Assembly: GCA_029245395.1 (NCBI GenBank)
Contig: JAQWPL010000029.1
Span: forward strand, 310,001 to 374,000
DNA: 64,000 nucleotides
Source of the DNA: Gammaproteobacteria bacterium
Lineage (GTDB): Bacteria > Pseudomonadota > Gammaproteobacteria > Pseudomonadales > Pseudohongiellaceae
Reading direction: 5' to 3'
Both the position numbers and the translations under genes were made by a program. The first letter of the stretch is position 1; each line of letters opens with the position of its first letter. The notes beneath the pieces are model-generated. The model was not told where the DNA came from and did no database searches. It saw only the letters and a list, made by a program, of their open reading frames with translations. Of the stretch, positions 17,927 through 26,868 are shown piece after piece.

Positions 17927-19222
17927 ATGGCCAAATTGAAACTCCACTGGCAGATCCTAATTGCCATCGTGCTGGCAGGCATTGCCGGCACACTGACCGG
18001 CACAGAAGGCAGCGTTCTCGGTATTGCCTTTGTCGAGATCTACGATTTTATCGGCACCCTGTTCATGAATGCCCTGCGCATGATTATCGTGCCCCTGATC
18101 ATGTCCTCCATTATTGTTGGTATTGCCACCATAGGTAGCGGTAGCGATCTTGGCCGCCTGGGCGGCAAAACCATTTTGTTCTATGCCGCAACCAGCACCG
18201 TGGCTATCCTTATTGGCTTGTTTTTTGTAAACCTGCTGTCGCCTGGCATTGCCGGTGGTGTACCTGTAGGTGAGCAGCTCAACCTGACTCTCGACAGCGG
18301 GGAAGTCGCCTCTGCGGTTGCCGCGGTGGAAGGGCGTGGCAGTGGTGATATCGTCCAGATTTTCCTGCGTATGATCCCGACCAATATTGTGTCGGCGGCA
18401 GCCGAAGGACAAATGCTCGGGCTGATTTTTTTCAGCCTGGTGTTTGGCTTCTTCATGACTCAAATTCCACATAGGCAAAGTGAAGCACTTATCACTTTTT
18501 GGAGTGGTGTTTCTGAAACTATGATGATGATCACCATGTGGGTGATGAAGTTTGCACCATACGGAGTGTTTGGTTTGGTGGCTGAAACAGTAGCGTCCAC
18601 AGGTTTTGCGGCCTTCCGCCCGTTATTATTCTTCTTCTTTACAGTGTTGCTGGCTCTGGCGGCTCATGCCTTTATTGCTTTGCCTCTGGTGTTGAAATAC
18701 GTAGCGAAAGTGAGTCCTATGAACCATTACCGCGCTATGGCACCGGCCATGCTGATGGCTTTTTCCTCTGCCTCATCCTCGGGCAGTTTGCCACTGACCA
18801 TGAAATGTGTGGAAGAAAATGCCGGGGTGTCGAACAGAACGGCCAGCTTCGTGCTCCCACTGGGTGCCACCATCAACATGGACGGCACGGCACTTTATGA
18901 GTGTGTTGCCGCGATTTTCCTGGCCCAGGCCTACGGACTGGAAATGACCTTTGTCACCCAGTTCACTGTGGTGCTGGTTGCCTTGTTGACCTCCATCGGC
19001 GTGGCAGGCATACCTGCCGCAAGTCTTGTCGCGATTACGGTAATTCTGACAGCGATTGGTTTGCCGGTAGAAGCGATAGGGCTATTACTAGTCACAGACC
19101 GGATACTGGACATGTGCCGCACCTCAGTGAATATATTTTCAGATTCCTGCGGCGCAGTGCTTATTGGAAGAAGCGAGGGAGAGTTGGGGATTCTCGAATC
19201 CCCATTCGAGGCAAGACCTTAA
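17927..19222 (+). CDS. Dicarboxylate/amino acid:cation symporter (DAACS family)
   Basis: A 431-residue member of the GltP/DctA (SLC1-like) family, with about eight membrane helices and two re-entrant loops. The first hairpin contains FSSASSSGSLPLTM, and the second region contains LPLGATINMDGTALYE, the sodium and substrate site. The late DRILDMCRTSVNIFSD segment matches substrate-binding helix 8. The substrate is probably glutamate, aspartate or a C4-dicarboxylate, but cannot be fixed from sequence. It is a single gene ending in a terminator shared with the convergent hydrolase gene. Confidence 0.94.
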   Translation: MAKLKLHWQILIAIVLAGIAGTLTGTEGSVLGIAFVEIYDFIGTLFMNALRMIIVPLIMSSIIVGIATIGSGSDLGRLGGKTILFYAATSTVAILIGLFFVNLLSPGIAGGVPVGEQLNLTLDSGEVASAVAAVEGRGSGDIVQIFLRMIPTNIVSAAAEGQMLGLIFFSLVFGFFMTQIPHRQSEALITFWSGVSETMMMITMWVMKFAPYGVFGLVAETVASTGFAAFRPLLFFFFTVLLALAAHAFIALPLVLKYVAKVSPMNHYRAMAPAMLMAFSSASSSGSLPLTMKCVEENAGVSNRTASFVLPLGATINMDGTALYECVAAIFLAQAYGLEMTFVTQFTVVLVALLTSIGVAGIPAASLVAITVILTAIGLPVEAIGLLLVTDRILDMCRTSVNIFSDSCGAVLIGRSEGELGILESPFEARP

Positions 19223-19236
19223 TTAAGGTCTTTTCA
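19213..19236. terminator. Terminator overlapping the symporter stop
   Basis: A perfect 20-bp palindrome (AAGACCTTAATTAAGGTCTT, 19213-19232) followed by TT makes an 8-bp stem with a 4-base loop. It contains the symporter stop codon and lies at the end of the convergent hydrolase gene, so it may work in both directions. The stem is only moderately GC-rich. Confidence 0.6.
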
Positions 19237-20154
19237 GCGGGTCATGCTGGCATAGGCACGGTTGAGGAAACTCGACGGGTCGCCCCATTGCGCATCCCAT
19301 TGCGCTGTAGGCTCCGCCGCAATAACGTCTTCCAGGCTTGCGCCATCATCGATTAACGCGGCAAGCTGATCCCTGATTTCTGCCAGGGTAGTTGTGTAAT
19401 CCACCAATCTTTCATATCCGGCGATTGGGCCATGCCCCGGAATGACCACAGTGCCCGTATTGATCTCCTCAAGCACTGCTTCACAGAAAGCCACCAATCC
19501 AGGCAGACTGCCGCCGCTGTCCGCATCAATGAAGGGATAGCCTGAAGTGTTGAACACATCTCCAAGATGCACGGCATTATCGCCACGGAATATAACGGCG
19601 ACATCGCCGGTAGTATGGGCTTCTCCTGCATGTAGCAGATCAATCTGCTGGCCGTTGAAATGGAAGGACATACGGTCATTAAAGGTGATCACAGGCAGAG
19701 CGGCAGGCGGGTACGCCGGTTGCGGGATGATCTGGGAAACCAGATTGATACTCTGATCCCGAAGCAACATACGTCGAGAATTTGCCTGCGCGACGATCCA
19801 GGTACCTTCCGTCCCTAATACCTTGTTGCCGTCAGCATGGTCGAAATGCCAATGGGTGTTGATGACAAAATCGATGTCGTTACCGCCCAGTGCGCGGATG
19901 GCCTCCTGAAATAATGGCACCATCACCGGAGACTGGTCATCGACGAGAAGCACGCCGTCCTCCCCTATAGATACTCCGATATTGCCGGCAAGCGCGTTAA
20001 TGCCGAACATTACATACAACTGATCAGTGACCTCCATGGTTTCTATGCGGGGTTCGGCATTGCCCTGGGCCCGGGCGCCTGTTGCGGATAATGAAAATAA
20101 CAGCACTGTCAGTGCAGTATAGAAAGGGCTCTGAGGTTTACGAAAGTGTTTCAT
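19234..20154 (-). CDS. Exported metallo-beta-lactamase-fold hydrolase
   Basis: A 306-residue MBL-fold protein with a signal peptide cleaved near ARAQ30. The zinc motif HxHxDH is intact as THWHFDHADGN (His101, His103, Asp105, His106), and further ligands are in AGEAHTTGDVAV, HLGDVFNTSGYP and VIPGHGP. It resembles periplasmic MBL-fold proteins often annotated as cyclases or quinoprotein-relay hydrolases. A beta-lactamase role is not indicated, and the substrate is unknown. It is followed, in the upstream direction, by a small membrane gene on the same strand. Confidence 0.9.
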   Translation of the reverse strand: MKHFRKPQSPFYTALTVLLFSLSATGARAQGNAEPRIETMEVTDQLYVMFGINALAGNIGVSIGEDGVLLVDDQSPVMVPLFQEAIRALGGNDIDFVINTHWHFDHADGNKVLGTEGTWIVAQANSRRMLLRDQSINLVSQIIPQPAYPPAALPVITFNDRMSFHFNGQQIDLLHAGEAHTTGDVAVIFRGDNAVHLGDVFNTSGYPFIDADSGGSLPGLVAFCEAVLEEINTGTVVIPGHGPIAGYERLVDYTTTLAEIRDQLAALIDDGASLEDVIAAEPTAQWDAQWGDPSSFLNRAYASMTR

Positions 20155-20187
20155 TGAATTTCCTTGTAGATAGCCAGGAGTGTGATG

Positions 20188-20502
20188 TTAAAAAATCCAA
20201 GCCAGCATCAGCCAGATAATAAGAAAGAAGGCCACAAAACCCGGCAGCAAAAACTGCAGTTCGCCAATCAGCCCGTCACCGGCGGCCAACGTAAAAACAA
20301 TCATTACGACAACGGTAATAAAGAAGCCAGCCACGGCGGCATTTTTCAGCCCCAGGCCAGGCGCCAGGTACAGGCCGGAAAATTCAGCGAGGCTGGGCAC
20401 TGGTAACATGATGGCCAGGCCTAGCAATACCACCAGCACAATCAATGCAATGGCAACAATGCGCGCTTCTTTTTTGTCCTTTGAGTCGGTTTCGCCAGTC
20501 AT
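20188..20502 (-). CDS. Small three-helix membrane protein
   Basis: A 104-residue protein with a charged N-terminus (residues 1-13) and three hydrophobic segments (about 14-35, 55-73 and 83-104). No family is recognised. Its ATG lies two bases after the stop of the broken PH-domain gene, so it was probably co-expressed with that gene. It now sits 33 bases upstream of the MBL-fold hydrolase gene. Confidence 0.7.
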   Translation of the reverse strand: MTGETDSKDKKEARIVAIALIVLVVLLGLAIMLPVPSLAEFSGLYLAPGLGLKNAAVAGFFITVVVMIVFTLAAGDGLIGELQFLLPGFVAFFLIIWLMLAWIF

Positions 20503-20504
20503 GC

Positions 20505-20887
20505 CTAATCTGCCTGATCCATTTTGATCAGCTCGCGCACTTTGTTGGGGTCAGGCAGGCCTGCCGCAATAATTTCCGGGTTGTCTCCTGCAGTATAGAT
20601 TTCTATGGCGCCAACACCAAAAATGCGGTTGAAAAAAGATTGCTTCACCTTGATGGTACGGATACTGCGGATATTTACTTCCGAACGCTCTTTGCTCAGC
20701 AGGCCTTACTCAAACAGGATCTCATTTTCATTCACCGGCAGTTTTGTGGATTTGCACTGCAGGAACGGAACCACCACAGCAGAATCAGAATGCCAAGGCC
20801 GAATGCGGCGATAAGTAATATGGCAAAAATAAAACCGATGGGATTATTCCGGAACATCACCGGGTTGGCAGAATAGTTAGATTCCAT
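20505..20887 (-). pseudogene. PH-domain (bPH_2/YdbT-like) membrane protein, broken by frameshift and stop
   Basis: Reading from ATG at 20887 gives an N-terminal segment with a membrane helix (FIFAILLIAAFGLGILILLWW) and then runs into a stop at about codon 52. The adjacent frame, entered near 20755-20765, continues with KSTKLPVNENEILFE, hits a TAA at 20708-20706, and resumes with GLLSKERSEVNIRSIRTIKV and SFFNRIFGVGAIEIYTAGD to a stop at 20507-20505. This is the bacterial PH-domain pattern, so one frameshift and one nonsense change interrupt it. A sequencing error could explain one lesion but less easily both. Confidence 0.8.
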
Positions 20888-20990
20888 AGTTAGTATCCAG
20901 AAAGGTGGCCTTAATAATTTGATGAGTTGTTTTGTTTATTAAACACAAAAAACCGGAGCTATGGTATCCCTGCCCTCTATTTAGATCGGT

Positions 20991-21119
20991 TTAATCAAGG
21001 CCTTCCCACTCAATCACCATGTCGCCGCCAAAAGGGGTGGCGCGCCAGTGCCCGAGAAGTTTGCGGCCACGCTCATGAATGCGATAAGCCAGCTCCTGCG
21101 TGATCAGTTCAGGCTGCAT
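20991..21119 (-). CDS. Short unrecognised frame, possibly a gene remnant
   Basis: From an ATG at 21119 this encodes 42 residues ending WRATPFGGDMVIEWEGLD. The frame stays open upstream to a TAA at 21203-21201, adding codons that read like protein (NYKQIVDCRFCFTR) but without an ATG, GTG or TTG. It may be the 3' end of a decayed gene or a small protein. The remaining spacer up to 21363 is AT-rich with near repeats of CTATTTACTA and nothing else I can identify. Confidence 0.35.
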   Translation of the reverse strand: MQPELITQELAYRIHERGRKLLGHWRATPFGGDMVIEWEGLD

Positions 21120-21363
21120 GCGGGTAAAACAGAAGCGGCAATCAACAATCTGTTTGTAATTCAGGAAGGGCGTTGTTGAAGGCGAGAAAGAAGTAAAAAA
21201 TTAAACAGCAGATAAAAAATAACGCCTTGCTAAACGGGGAGATGACTTTTCAGTATCTTGGCCCACAAGACGCTTCTATCTATTTACTAACTACATACTA
21301 TGTATAACTAGCTATGAACTATTTATTTACTATGTATTCGATAAAATGTTTTTTAAATGCTGT

Positions 21364-21570
21364 TTACAAAGGTTTTACTTTGTTTGCGCATGGTCCTTTC
21401 TGACCCTGGCCAACTTCAAACTCAACTTCCTGGCCATCTTTTAATGTTGCATATTCATCACCTGCCTGAATTTCAGAGTAGTGAACAAAAAGATCTTTGC
21501 CACCGTCTTCAGGAGTAATAAAACCAAAACCCTTATCAGGGTTGAACCACTTAACAGTACCTTTACTCAT
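21364..21570 (-). CDS. CspA-family cold-shock protein
   Basis: A 68-residue single cold-shock domain. KGFGFI and DLFVHY are the two nucleic-acid-binding motifs, within [11 protein letters not shown] at the start and [13 protein letters not shown] at the end. It differs clearly from the cold-shock protein at 2521-2739, so the two are not a recent duplication. About 280 bases between it and recG include its leader, and no other gene is visible there. Confidence 0.93.
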   Translation of the reverse strand: MSKGTVKWFNPDKGFGFITPEDGGKDLFVHYSEIQAGDEYATLKDGQEVEFEVGQGQKGPCANKVKPL

Positions 21571-21848
21571 AATTGCATCTTCTTAATAGCGGTGAAAAAT
21601 AAGACTGATCTCGCTATCACCATCACGAAAGCAGTTAGAACCGGGCATTATGACACATAATGACCATATTAAAAGTGCGGAGTTGCATTAAGAAAAACTA
21701 GCCAAAGAGCAACCGGCCCCTTGGTATCCAGGTATTTTGGGTGAATTGACCACAAGCGGATAAGAATTATTGAATATTGAAGAAGATTTTCAAGTTAATT
21801 TGACTCTTTTGGTTATAAATAAATTGCTCTTAAGAAGTTTGTAAAAAG

Positions 21849-23993
21849 CTAGACGTGCCCATATTGCTCAGATCCTGCCAACCAGCGTTTGATTAACGGC
21901 TCAATCAACTCCGGATTTTCAGCCCTGATTTTTTCTGCCCAGAGTTTGATTTTGGGCTGCAGGTGCGCATCACGCATCAGATCCGCCAGTTTAAATTCCA
22001 TAAGCCCGGTTTGCCGGGTGCCGAGTACTTCGCCGGGGCCGCGGATTTCCAAATCCTTTTCTGCGATAAAAAAACCATCATTGCTCTGGCGCATGATGGA
22101 CAGGCGCTCTTTGGCCACATCACTCAGAGGCGCCTTGTATAAAAGCACGCAGTGGCTTTCGGTACGGCCACGGCCGACACGACCGCGTAACTGATGCAAC
22201 TGGGCCAGGCCCAGGCGTTCGGGGTTTTCGATCACCATAAGGCTGGCGTTGGGTACGTCCACGCCCACCTCAATAACAGTAGTGGCTATCAGCAGTTGTA
22301 GTTCGCCCTGTTTGAAGGCGTGCATGATGTCGGCCTTTTCCCTGGGTTTCAGGCGGCCATGGATAAGGCCGATGCCGATGCCTTTCAGGAGCAGCTGCAT
22401 TTCTGTATAGGTGGCTTCTGCCGCTTGTAGTTGCAGGGTTTCAGATTCTTCAATTAACGTGCACACCCAATAAGCTTGTTTGCCGTCAGCACAGGCTTTT
22501 TGGATGCGCTCGATGATTTCGCCCCGGCGCGTGTCTGAGGAAAGGATAGTATTTACCGGTGTGCGACCTGGCGGTAATTCATCAATGATGGAGCAGTCGA
22601 GATCGGCATAAGCGCTCATGGTCAGTGTGCGGGGGATGGGCGTGGCGGTCATGATGAGTTGATGCGGGTAGGTGCTACCTTTGCTGCCTTCACTCGGTGA
22701 ACTGCCTTTTTCTCTCAACGCCAGACGTTGGTGGACGCCGAAACGGTGTTGTTCGTCGACAACTATCAAACCTAATTTGGAAAAGGCGACTTCGTCCTGA
22801 AACAAGGCGTGGGTACCGACAATCAATTGAGCTTGGCCTGACTGCATGGCCTCCATCACGATATTGCGTTGTTTACCTTTTATCTTGCCGCTGAGAAAAG
22901 CCACATCCAGCCCCAATGGCTGTAGCAATTGTTCAAGATTCAGATAATGCTGCTCGGCGAGGATTTCAGTCGGCGCCATGATGGCGGCCTGGTAACCGTG
23001 TTCAATAGCTTGCAAAGCAGCCAGTACAGCGACCAGGGTTTTACCGGAGCCTACATCGCCCTGCACAAGACGGAGCATAGGAGTGGGCTTTGCCATATCC
23101 CGGGCAATTTCCTTGCTTACACGCTGCTGGGCATTGGTGAGCGTAAAAGGCAACGCGTCCAGCGTGTGTTTTGTCAGTTCACCCTTTCCTGGCTTTCCCT
23201 CAGGCAAAGAAGGCGCTGCATGTTTGTCGGCGGCTTCACGCAATCGGCGCAGGCATAAATAATTGGCGAGCAGTTCTTCGAAGGCCAGGCGTGCCTGGGC
23301 AGGGTGAGTACCTACTTCAAACTCATTAAGAGAGGCGTCTACCGGGGGGCGGTGCAAATAGCCCAGGGCATCTTCCAGGGAAATGAATTTCAATTGCTGG
23401 CTCAGGGACGATGGCAGCAGGTCGGGCAGGGATCTGGATTTAGCCAGCATGGCCAGCGCTTGTTCAGTCATGGTGCGCAAGCGCGCCTGGTGCAGGCCTT
23501 CTGTCGCCGGGTAGATAGGCGTTAGCCGATCGGCCATTGCCTTGTCCTGATGGGCAATTATTTCGTATTCAGGATGATAAAGCTCTACGCCGCTTTTACC
23601 CCAGCGGCCTTCGCCGAAACAGCGAATGCGCGCGCCGTCTTGCAGGTTGTTCTTCTGCGCTGCGCTGAAATGATAAAAGCGCAGGCTGGTAATCCCGGTG
23701 CCATCCTGCACTTTCACCAGCAGGCTGCGGCGACGCCCAAAAACTACAGCGCTGCCAAGGATATCGCCTTCGATAACGGCTTCCATGCCATGATTGAGTG
23801 AGCCGATGGGGGTGATTCGGGTGCGGTCCTGATAGCGAAAGGGCAGGTGGAAGAGCAGGTCGAGTACATTATGAATGTGAATGCCGGCGAGCTTTTCTGC
23901 CAGCTTTGGGCCAACCCCTTTTAATTCGGTGACAGGCACATTTTGCAGGTCAAGGGTGCCGGAACTGGCAGGTTTAATAGAGGGTGCGCTCAT
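21849..23993 (-). CDS. recG: ATP-dependent DNA helicase RecG
   Basis: A superfamily 2 helicase that regresses stalled replication forks and processes branched DNA. The 714-residue protein has the N-terminal wedge domain (ELKGVGPKLAEKLAGIHIHNVLDLLFHLPFRY, written here only as a family landmark at about residues 24-55), Walker A GDVGSGKT, a DEQH box in VVDEQHRFGVHQR, TATPIPRTL and the C-terminal QLRGRVGRG motif. E. coli RecG is 693 residues. The gene is transcribed away from the PQQ dehydrogenase group, which lies upstream on the same strand. Confidence 0.96.
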   Translation of the reverse strand: MSAPSIKPASSGTLDLQNVPVTELKGVGPKLAEKLAGIHIHNVLDLLFHLPFRYQDRTRITPIGSLNHGMEAVIEGDILGSAVVFGRRRSLLVKVQDGTGITSLRFYHFSAAQKNNLQDGARIRCFGEGRWGKSGVELYHPEYEIIAHQDKAMADRLTPIYPATEGLHQARLRTMTEQALAMLAKSRSLPDLLPSSLSQQLKFISLEDALGYLHRPPVDASLNEFEVGTHPAQARLAFEELLANYLCLRRLREAADKHAAPSLPEGKPGKGELTKHTLDALPFTLTNAQQRVSKEIARDMAKPTPMLRLVQGDVGSGKTLVAVLAALQAIEHGYQAAIMAPTEILAEQHYLNLEQLLQPLGLDVAFLSGKIKGKQRNIVMEAMQSGQAQLIVGTHALFQDEVAFSKLGLIVVDEQHRFGVHQRLALREKGSSPSEGSKGSTYPHQLIMTATPIPRTLTMSAYADLDCSIIDELPPGRTPVNTILSSDTRRGEIIERIQKACADGKQAYWVCTLIEESETLQLQAAEATYTEMQLLLKGIGIGLIHGRLKPREKADIMHAFKQGELQLLIATTVIEVGVDVPNASLMVIENPERLGLAQLHQLRGRVGRGRTESHCVLLYKAPLSDVAKERLSIMRQSNDGFFIAEKDLEIRGPGEVLGTRQTGLMEFKLADLMRDAHLQPKIKLWAEKIRAENPELIEPLIKRWLAGSEQYGHV

Positions 23994-24070
23994 GGATTCA
24001 TTCTAGGAGTATTTACGGGCACTCGCCATCTCGGCATTGCTCGCTATAAAGGGATGAACGAAACCGGCCT

Positions 24071-24325
24071 TCACAGTGATGGCAATGGTTTCATGGCACT
24101 GCGCGCATACAACATCAGGAAGAGTGCCACCATCAAGGCACAGTCCAGCCAGAAGCACCACTCGGCAGGGCCACTGTGCCCAAAGGACTCAATCCCGGTT
24201 TGTGTGTCTAAAAAGCGGCAAAAAGGGAAAATCATAAAGGTGAAAACCCACGACAATGGCAGCAGTATTGCCACCATTCCCAGCACAATAGCTACCTTGT
24301 GCTTCAGGATTTTGTTATTTGGCAT
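24071..24325 (-). CDS. Small membrane protein downstream of the PQQ dehydrogenase
   Basis: An 84-residue protein with two hydrophobic segments (about 10-34 and 55-75) joined by a loop of about 20 residues. No family is recognised. It begins nine bases after the stop of the PQQ dehydrogenase on the same strand, so it is probably co-transcribed. It may help assembly or electron transfer, but that is inference from position only. Confidence 0.6.
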   Translation of the reverse strand: MPNNKILKHKVAIVLGMVAILLPLSWVFTFMIFPFCRFLDTQTGIESFGHSGPAEWCFWLDCALMVALFLMLYARSAMKPLPSL

Positions 24326-24334
24326 GTAAACGGC

Positions 24335-26407
24335 TTATTCCGCCAACAGGTCATCAATGATATAGCTGGCTACATCATGCAATTGATCACGGGTATAGGC
24401 AAAACTGAATGCCGGCATGGTGTTTCTGCCGTAACTGGCCAGGGTCATGATTTCCGTTGGGGTATAGGTTTTGCCGATCAGTTCCATACCTTGTTCGCCA
24501 CCTTCGCCGTTGGGGCCATGACAGGCTGAACACAGTTGCCGAAAAATTGTCTGGCCTGAAGCAAGATCTGGCTGTCTGCCTTCTTCAGGCGATACAAGTA
24601 CCAGATCTACAGTCTGTGCCAGGGGGCGCAGGCCTGTTGCACCGGCGCTTTCTACCATTTCCTGTTCGAGATCACCTTCCAATGAAAATAGCCAGAGGCT
24701 GTCGCCGTGCTTGCCTGCTGAATACATGGTACCGGCAGAAATAATGGCCACATATTGAGTGCCTTCATGCATGAAGCTTGCTGCGGTTCCGTTTACTCCG
24801 GCATCGGTCTGGTATTCCCAAAGCATTTCACCGTTGTCCTTATCCATGGCAATTACCCTGCCGTCGTTACGGCCTTGGAAGATAAGGCCGCCGGCGGTCA
24901 CAATGGAGCCGGCTGAACAACCATACGACCACTGTTGCCGCCAGACTATGGTATTGGTGGTGACATCCATGGCGGCAAAAATGCCGCGGGAGGGGATGTT
25001 GGTCAGGCGAAAGCCGCCGCCCAACCATGTTTGGTCATGGGTTGGCGGCGAGTTTTCCCTTTCCCTGGCTGCTCCGCCAATACGGTCATTGGCACAGACA
25101 TACAGTAGGCCGCCTTCAGGATCATAGGATTTTGGCGGCCAGTTCACGCCCGCCAGGGGTTTGTACAACACGCCCTCTGAATCAAACGGGGTATAGGTTC
25201 TGCCTTCATTCACCAGGGAAAAGCCTTCCGGTGCCACGTCGATGAAATGGGGAATAAAATCATCACCCACGGGAATAGGCTGGGTGGCAGCGGTATTTTG
25301 CTCTTCCAACTGGGGCACCGGTGTTTCATCGATGCCGACCAGTGGCTCGCCGGTAATGCGGTCGAGAATGTACAGATAGCCTGACTTGCTGGCTTCGGCG
25401 AGGCCCTTACGTATAACGCCATCTTTTTCTACATCAAACAACACCACAGGGCTGGGCGAATCATAATCCCAGATATCGTGATGCACCTGCTGGAAGTGCC
25501 AGCGGTATTCGCCAGTCGCAACATCGAGGGCCACTATAGAGACGGTAAACAGGTTGTCGCCTTCGCGCTCATTACCATTCAGGTCGGGTCCGGCATTGCC
25601 GGTAGAGAAATAGAGCATGCCCAGCTCGGGATCAAGCGCAGGTGTTTGCCAGATAGGCGCGCCGCCGTACTGCCATGCATCGTTATCCTGGGGCCAGGTG
25701 TCATGACCAAAGTCACCGGGGCCAGGAATTGTGTAAAAGGTCCACAACAGGGAGCCGTCCTGGGCATCATAGGCCTTGATGCGTCCGCGAATGGCGCGCT
25801 CGCCGCCGGCGAATCCGGTGATGACCATGCCGTTGTAATAAAGGGGCGCAGAAGTAATGGCAAACCCGAGCAGGGGGTCTTCGGTCTGGACTTCCCAGTT
25901 GACCTCGCCTGTCACCTGATCCAGCGCTATTAGTCTGGCATCGAGCTGGCCCACATAGATTTGGCCTTCGCCCATACCAAGGCCGCGGCTAACCCAGCCG
26001 CAGCAGACATTGACCCGATTGGGGTCCAAATTGGCTTGATAGGTCCAGAGGAAATCCCCGGTGTCGACATCAATGGCAAAGACATCATTTTCCCCGGTAC
26101 CCACATACAGTGCACCGTTATAGAACAAGGGTTCGCCCTGGCCACTGTGATTGGGGCCACTGCCAGAGCCATTCATGTGCACGCGCCACTCGGCCTGCAT
26201 GGTGCGCACGGTGTCTTTATTGATTTGGGTCAGGGGTGAATAGCGCTGATTCGCCAGATTTCCGCCATTGGTGAGCCAGTTCAAGGTAGGGGGGGCCGTT
26301 AACATATCGGCGGTAAAAGCTGGGGAAGCAGGCTGGGATAGCGCCAAAGTAGAGAAAACCGCGCTTAATAACACGGTTAACCCCTTGAAAAGTTGGGAAA
26401 AACTCAT
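24335..26407 (-). CDS. PQQ-dependent alcohol dehydrogenase with fused cytochrome c domain
   Basis: A periplasmic quinohaemoprotein dehydrogenase of 690 residues that oxidises alcohols (or related substrates) and passes electrons to its own haem. A signal peptide covers about residues 1-24. The eight-bladed propeller holds the vicinal disulphide Cys135-Cys136 typical of PQQ alcohol dehydrogenases and the Trp-Asp-Tyr-Asp site (Asp314, Asp316). The C-terminal domain has one haem motif CSACH at 626-630 and an axial Met in NTMPAF. I start at ATG 26407, nine bases after AGGGG, rather than at 26428. PQQ synthesis genes are not in the window. Confidence 0.93.
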   Translation of the reverse strand: MSFSQLFKGLTVLLSAVFSTLALSQPASPAFTADMLTAPPTLNWLTNGGNLANQRYSPLTQINKDTVRTMQAEWRVHMNGSGSGPNHSGQGEPLFYNGALYVGTGENDVFAIDVDTGDFLWTYQANLDPNRVNVCCGWVSRGLGMGEGQIYVGQLDARLIALDQVTGEVNWEVQTEDPLLGFAITSAPLYYNGMVITGFAGGERAIRGRIKAYDAQDGSLLWTFYTIPGPGDFGHDTWPQDNDAWQYGGAPIWQTPALDPELGMLYFSTGNAGPDLNGNEREGDNLFTVSIVALDVATGEYRWHFQQVHHDIWDYDSPSPVVLFDVEKDGVIRKGLAEASKSGYLYILDRITGEPLVGIDETPVPQLEEQNTAATQPIPVGDDFIPHFIDVAPEGFSLVNEGRTYTPFDSEGVLYKPLAGVNWPPKSYDPEGGLLYVCANDRIGGAARERENSPPTHDQTWLGGGFRLTNIPSRGIFAAMDVTTNTIVWRQQWSYGCSAGSIVTAGGLIFQGRNDGRVIAMDKDNGEMLWEYQTDAGVNGTAASFMHEGTQYVAIISAGTMYSAGKHGDSLWLFSLEGDLEQEMVESAGATGLRPLAQTVDLVLVSPEEGRQPDLASGQTIFRQLCSACHGPNGEGGEQGMELIGKTYTPTEIMTLASYGRNTMPAFSFAYTRDQLHDVASYIIDDLLAE

Positions 26408-26464
26408 AGTGGAACCCCTAAGAATCATTGCTATTGTGACAGAATGGCCATATTACCCCTTTGG

Positions 26465-26555
26465 ATAGAGCGGTAGAAGGCATAGAGCGGTAGAAGGCAT
26501 AGTGCGGTAGAAGGCATAGTGCAGAGTAAGTGCAGAGTAAGTGCAGTAGAAGTGA
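26465..26555. repeat. Short tandem repeats upstream of the PQQ dehydrogenase
   Basis: Three consecutive 17-bp units ATAGAGCGGTAGAAGGC occur at 26465-26481, 26482-26498 and 26499-26515 (the third with one base change). They are followed by two 11-bp units AGTGCAGAGTA (26518-26528, 26529-26539) and a partial third. The array lies 58 bases upstream of the dehydrogenase start, probably in its promoter or leader. Confidence 0.85.
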
Positions 26556-26658
26556 CAATTTGGCGCATTGAAAGTGACGGCTCCCCTGGCATGGCCTACA
26601 ATTCTAGGCAGTACTGGATGTAAGCCAGGCTATGCTTTACTCATGGATAAAAGCATAA

Positions 26659-26868
26659 GTGACTGAAAATAAAGAACAAATCATAAGCCAGTTCAATCTT
26701 GCAGGAATGCCTTCTCTGCCGGAATTGCTGTTGCGGGAGATGGATGCTCTGTTACAGCCTGATACTGGCGCTCAGATGGCCGGTTCCTGGCTGTCGATAA
26801 ATTTCGCCAATGTGTTCACGTCCTTGCCGCCTGTTTCTCCTGATCTGGCTGATGGAGAGTTTCAATAA
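26659..26868 (+). CDS. Small protein coupled to the GGDEF-EAL gene
   Basis: A 69-residue protein from a GTG start, no recognised family, without membrane segments. Its stop overlaps the start of the following response-regulator gene by one base (TAATG), a strong sign of translational coupling. It may be a regulator or partner of that protein; this is inference. No clear Shine-Dalgarno precedes the GTG. Confidence 0.55.
   Translation: MTENKEQIISQFNLAGMPSLPELLLREMDALLQPDTGAQMAGSWLSINFANVFTSLPPVSPDLADGEFQ

Noticed and set aside
19234-20154. Beta-lactamase resistance gene
   Set aside because: The fold and HxHxDH motif are shared by many hydrolases and nothing points to antibiotic hydrolysis.
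20445-20876. 143-residue plus-strand frame opposite the PH-domain remnant
   Set aside because: The minus strand has recognisable PH-domain segments; this frame is its shadow.
24335-26407. Calling the dehydrogenase lanthanide-dependent
   Set aside because: The Asp-Tyr-Asp pattern also occurs in other PQQ dehydrogenases, and no lanthanide partner genes are present.
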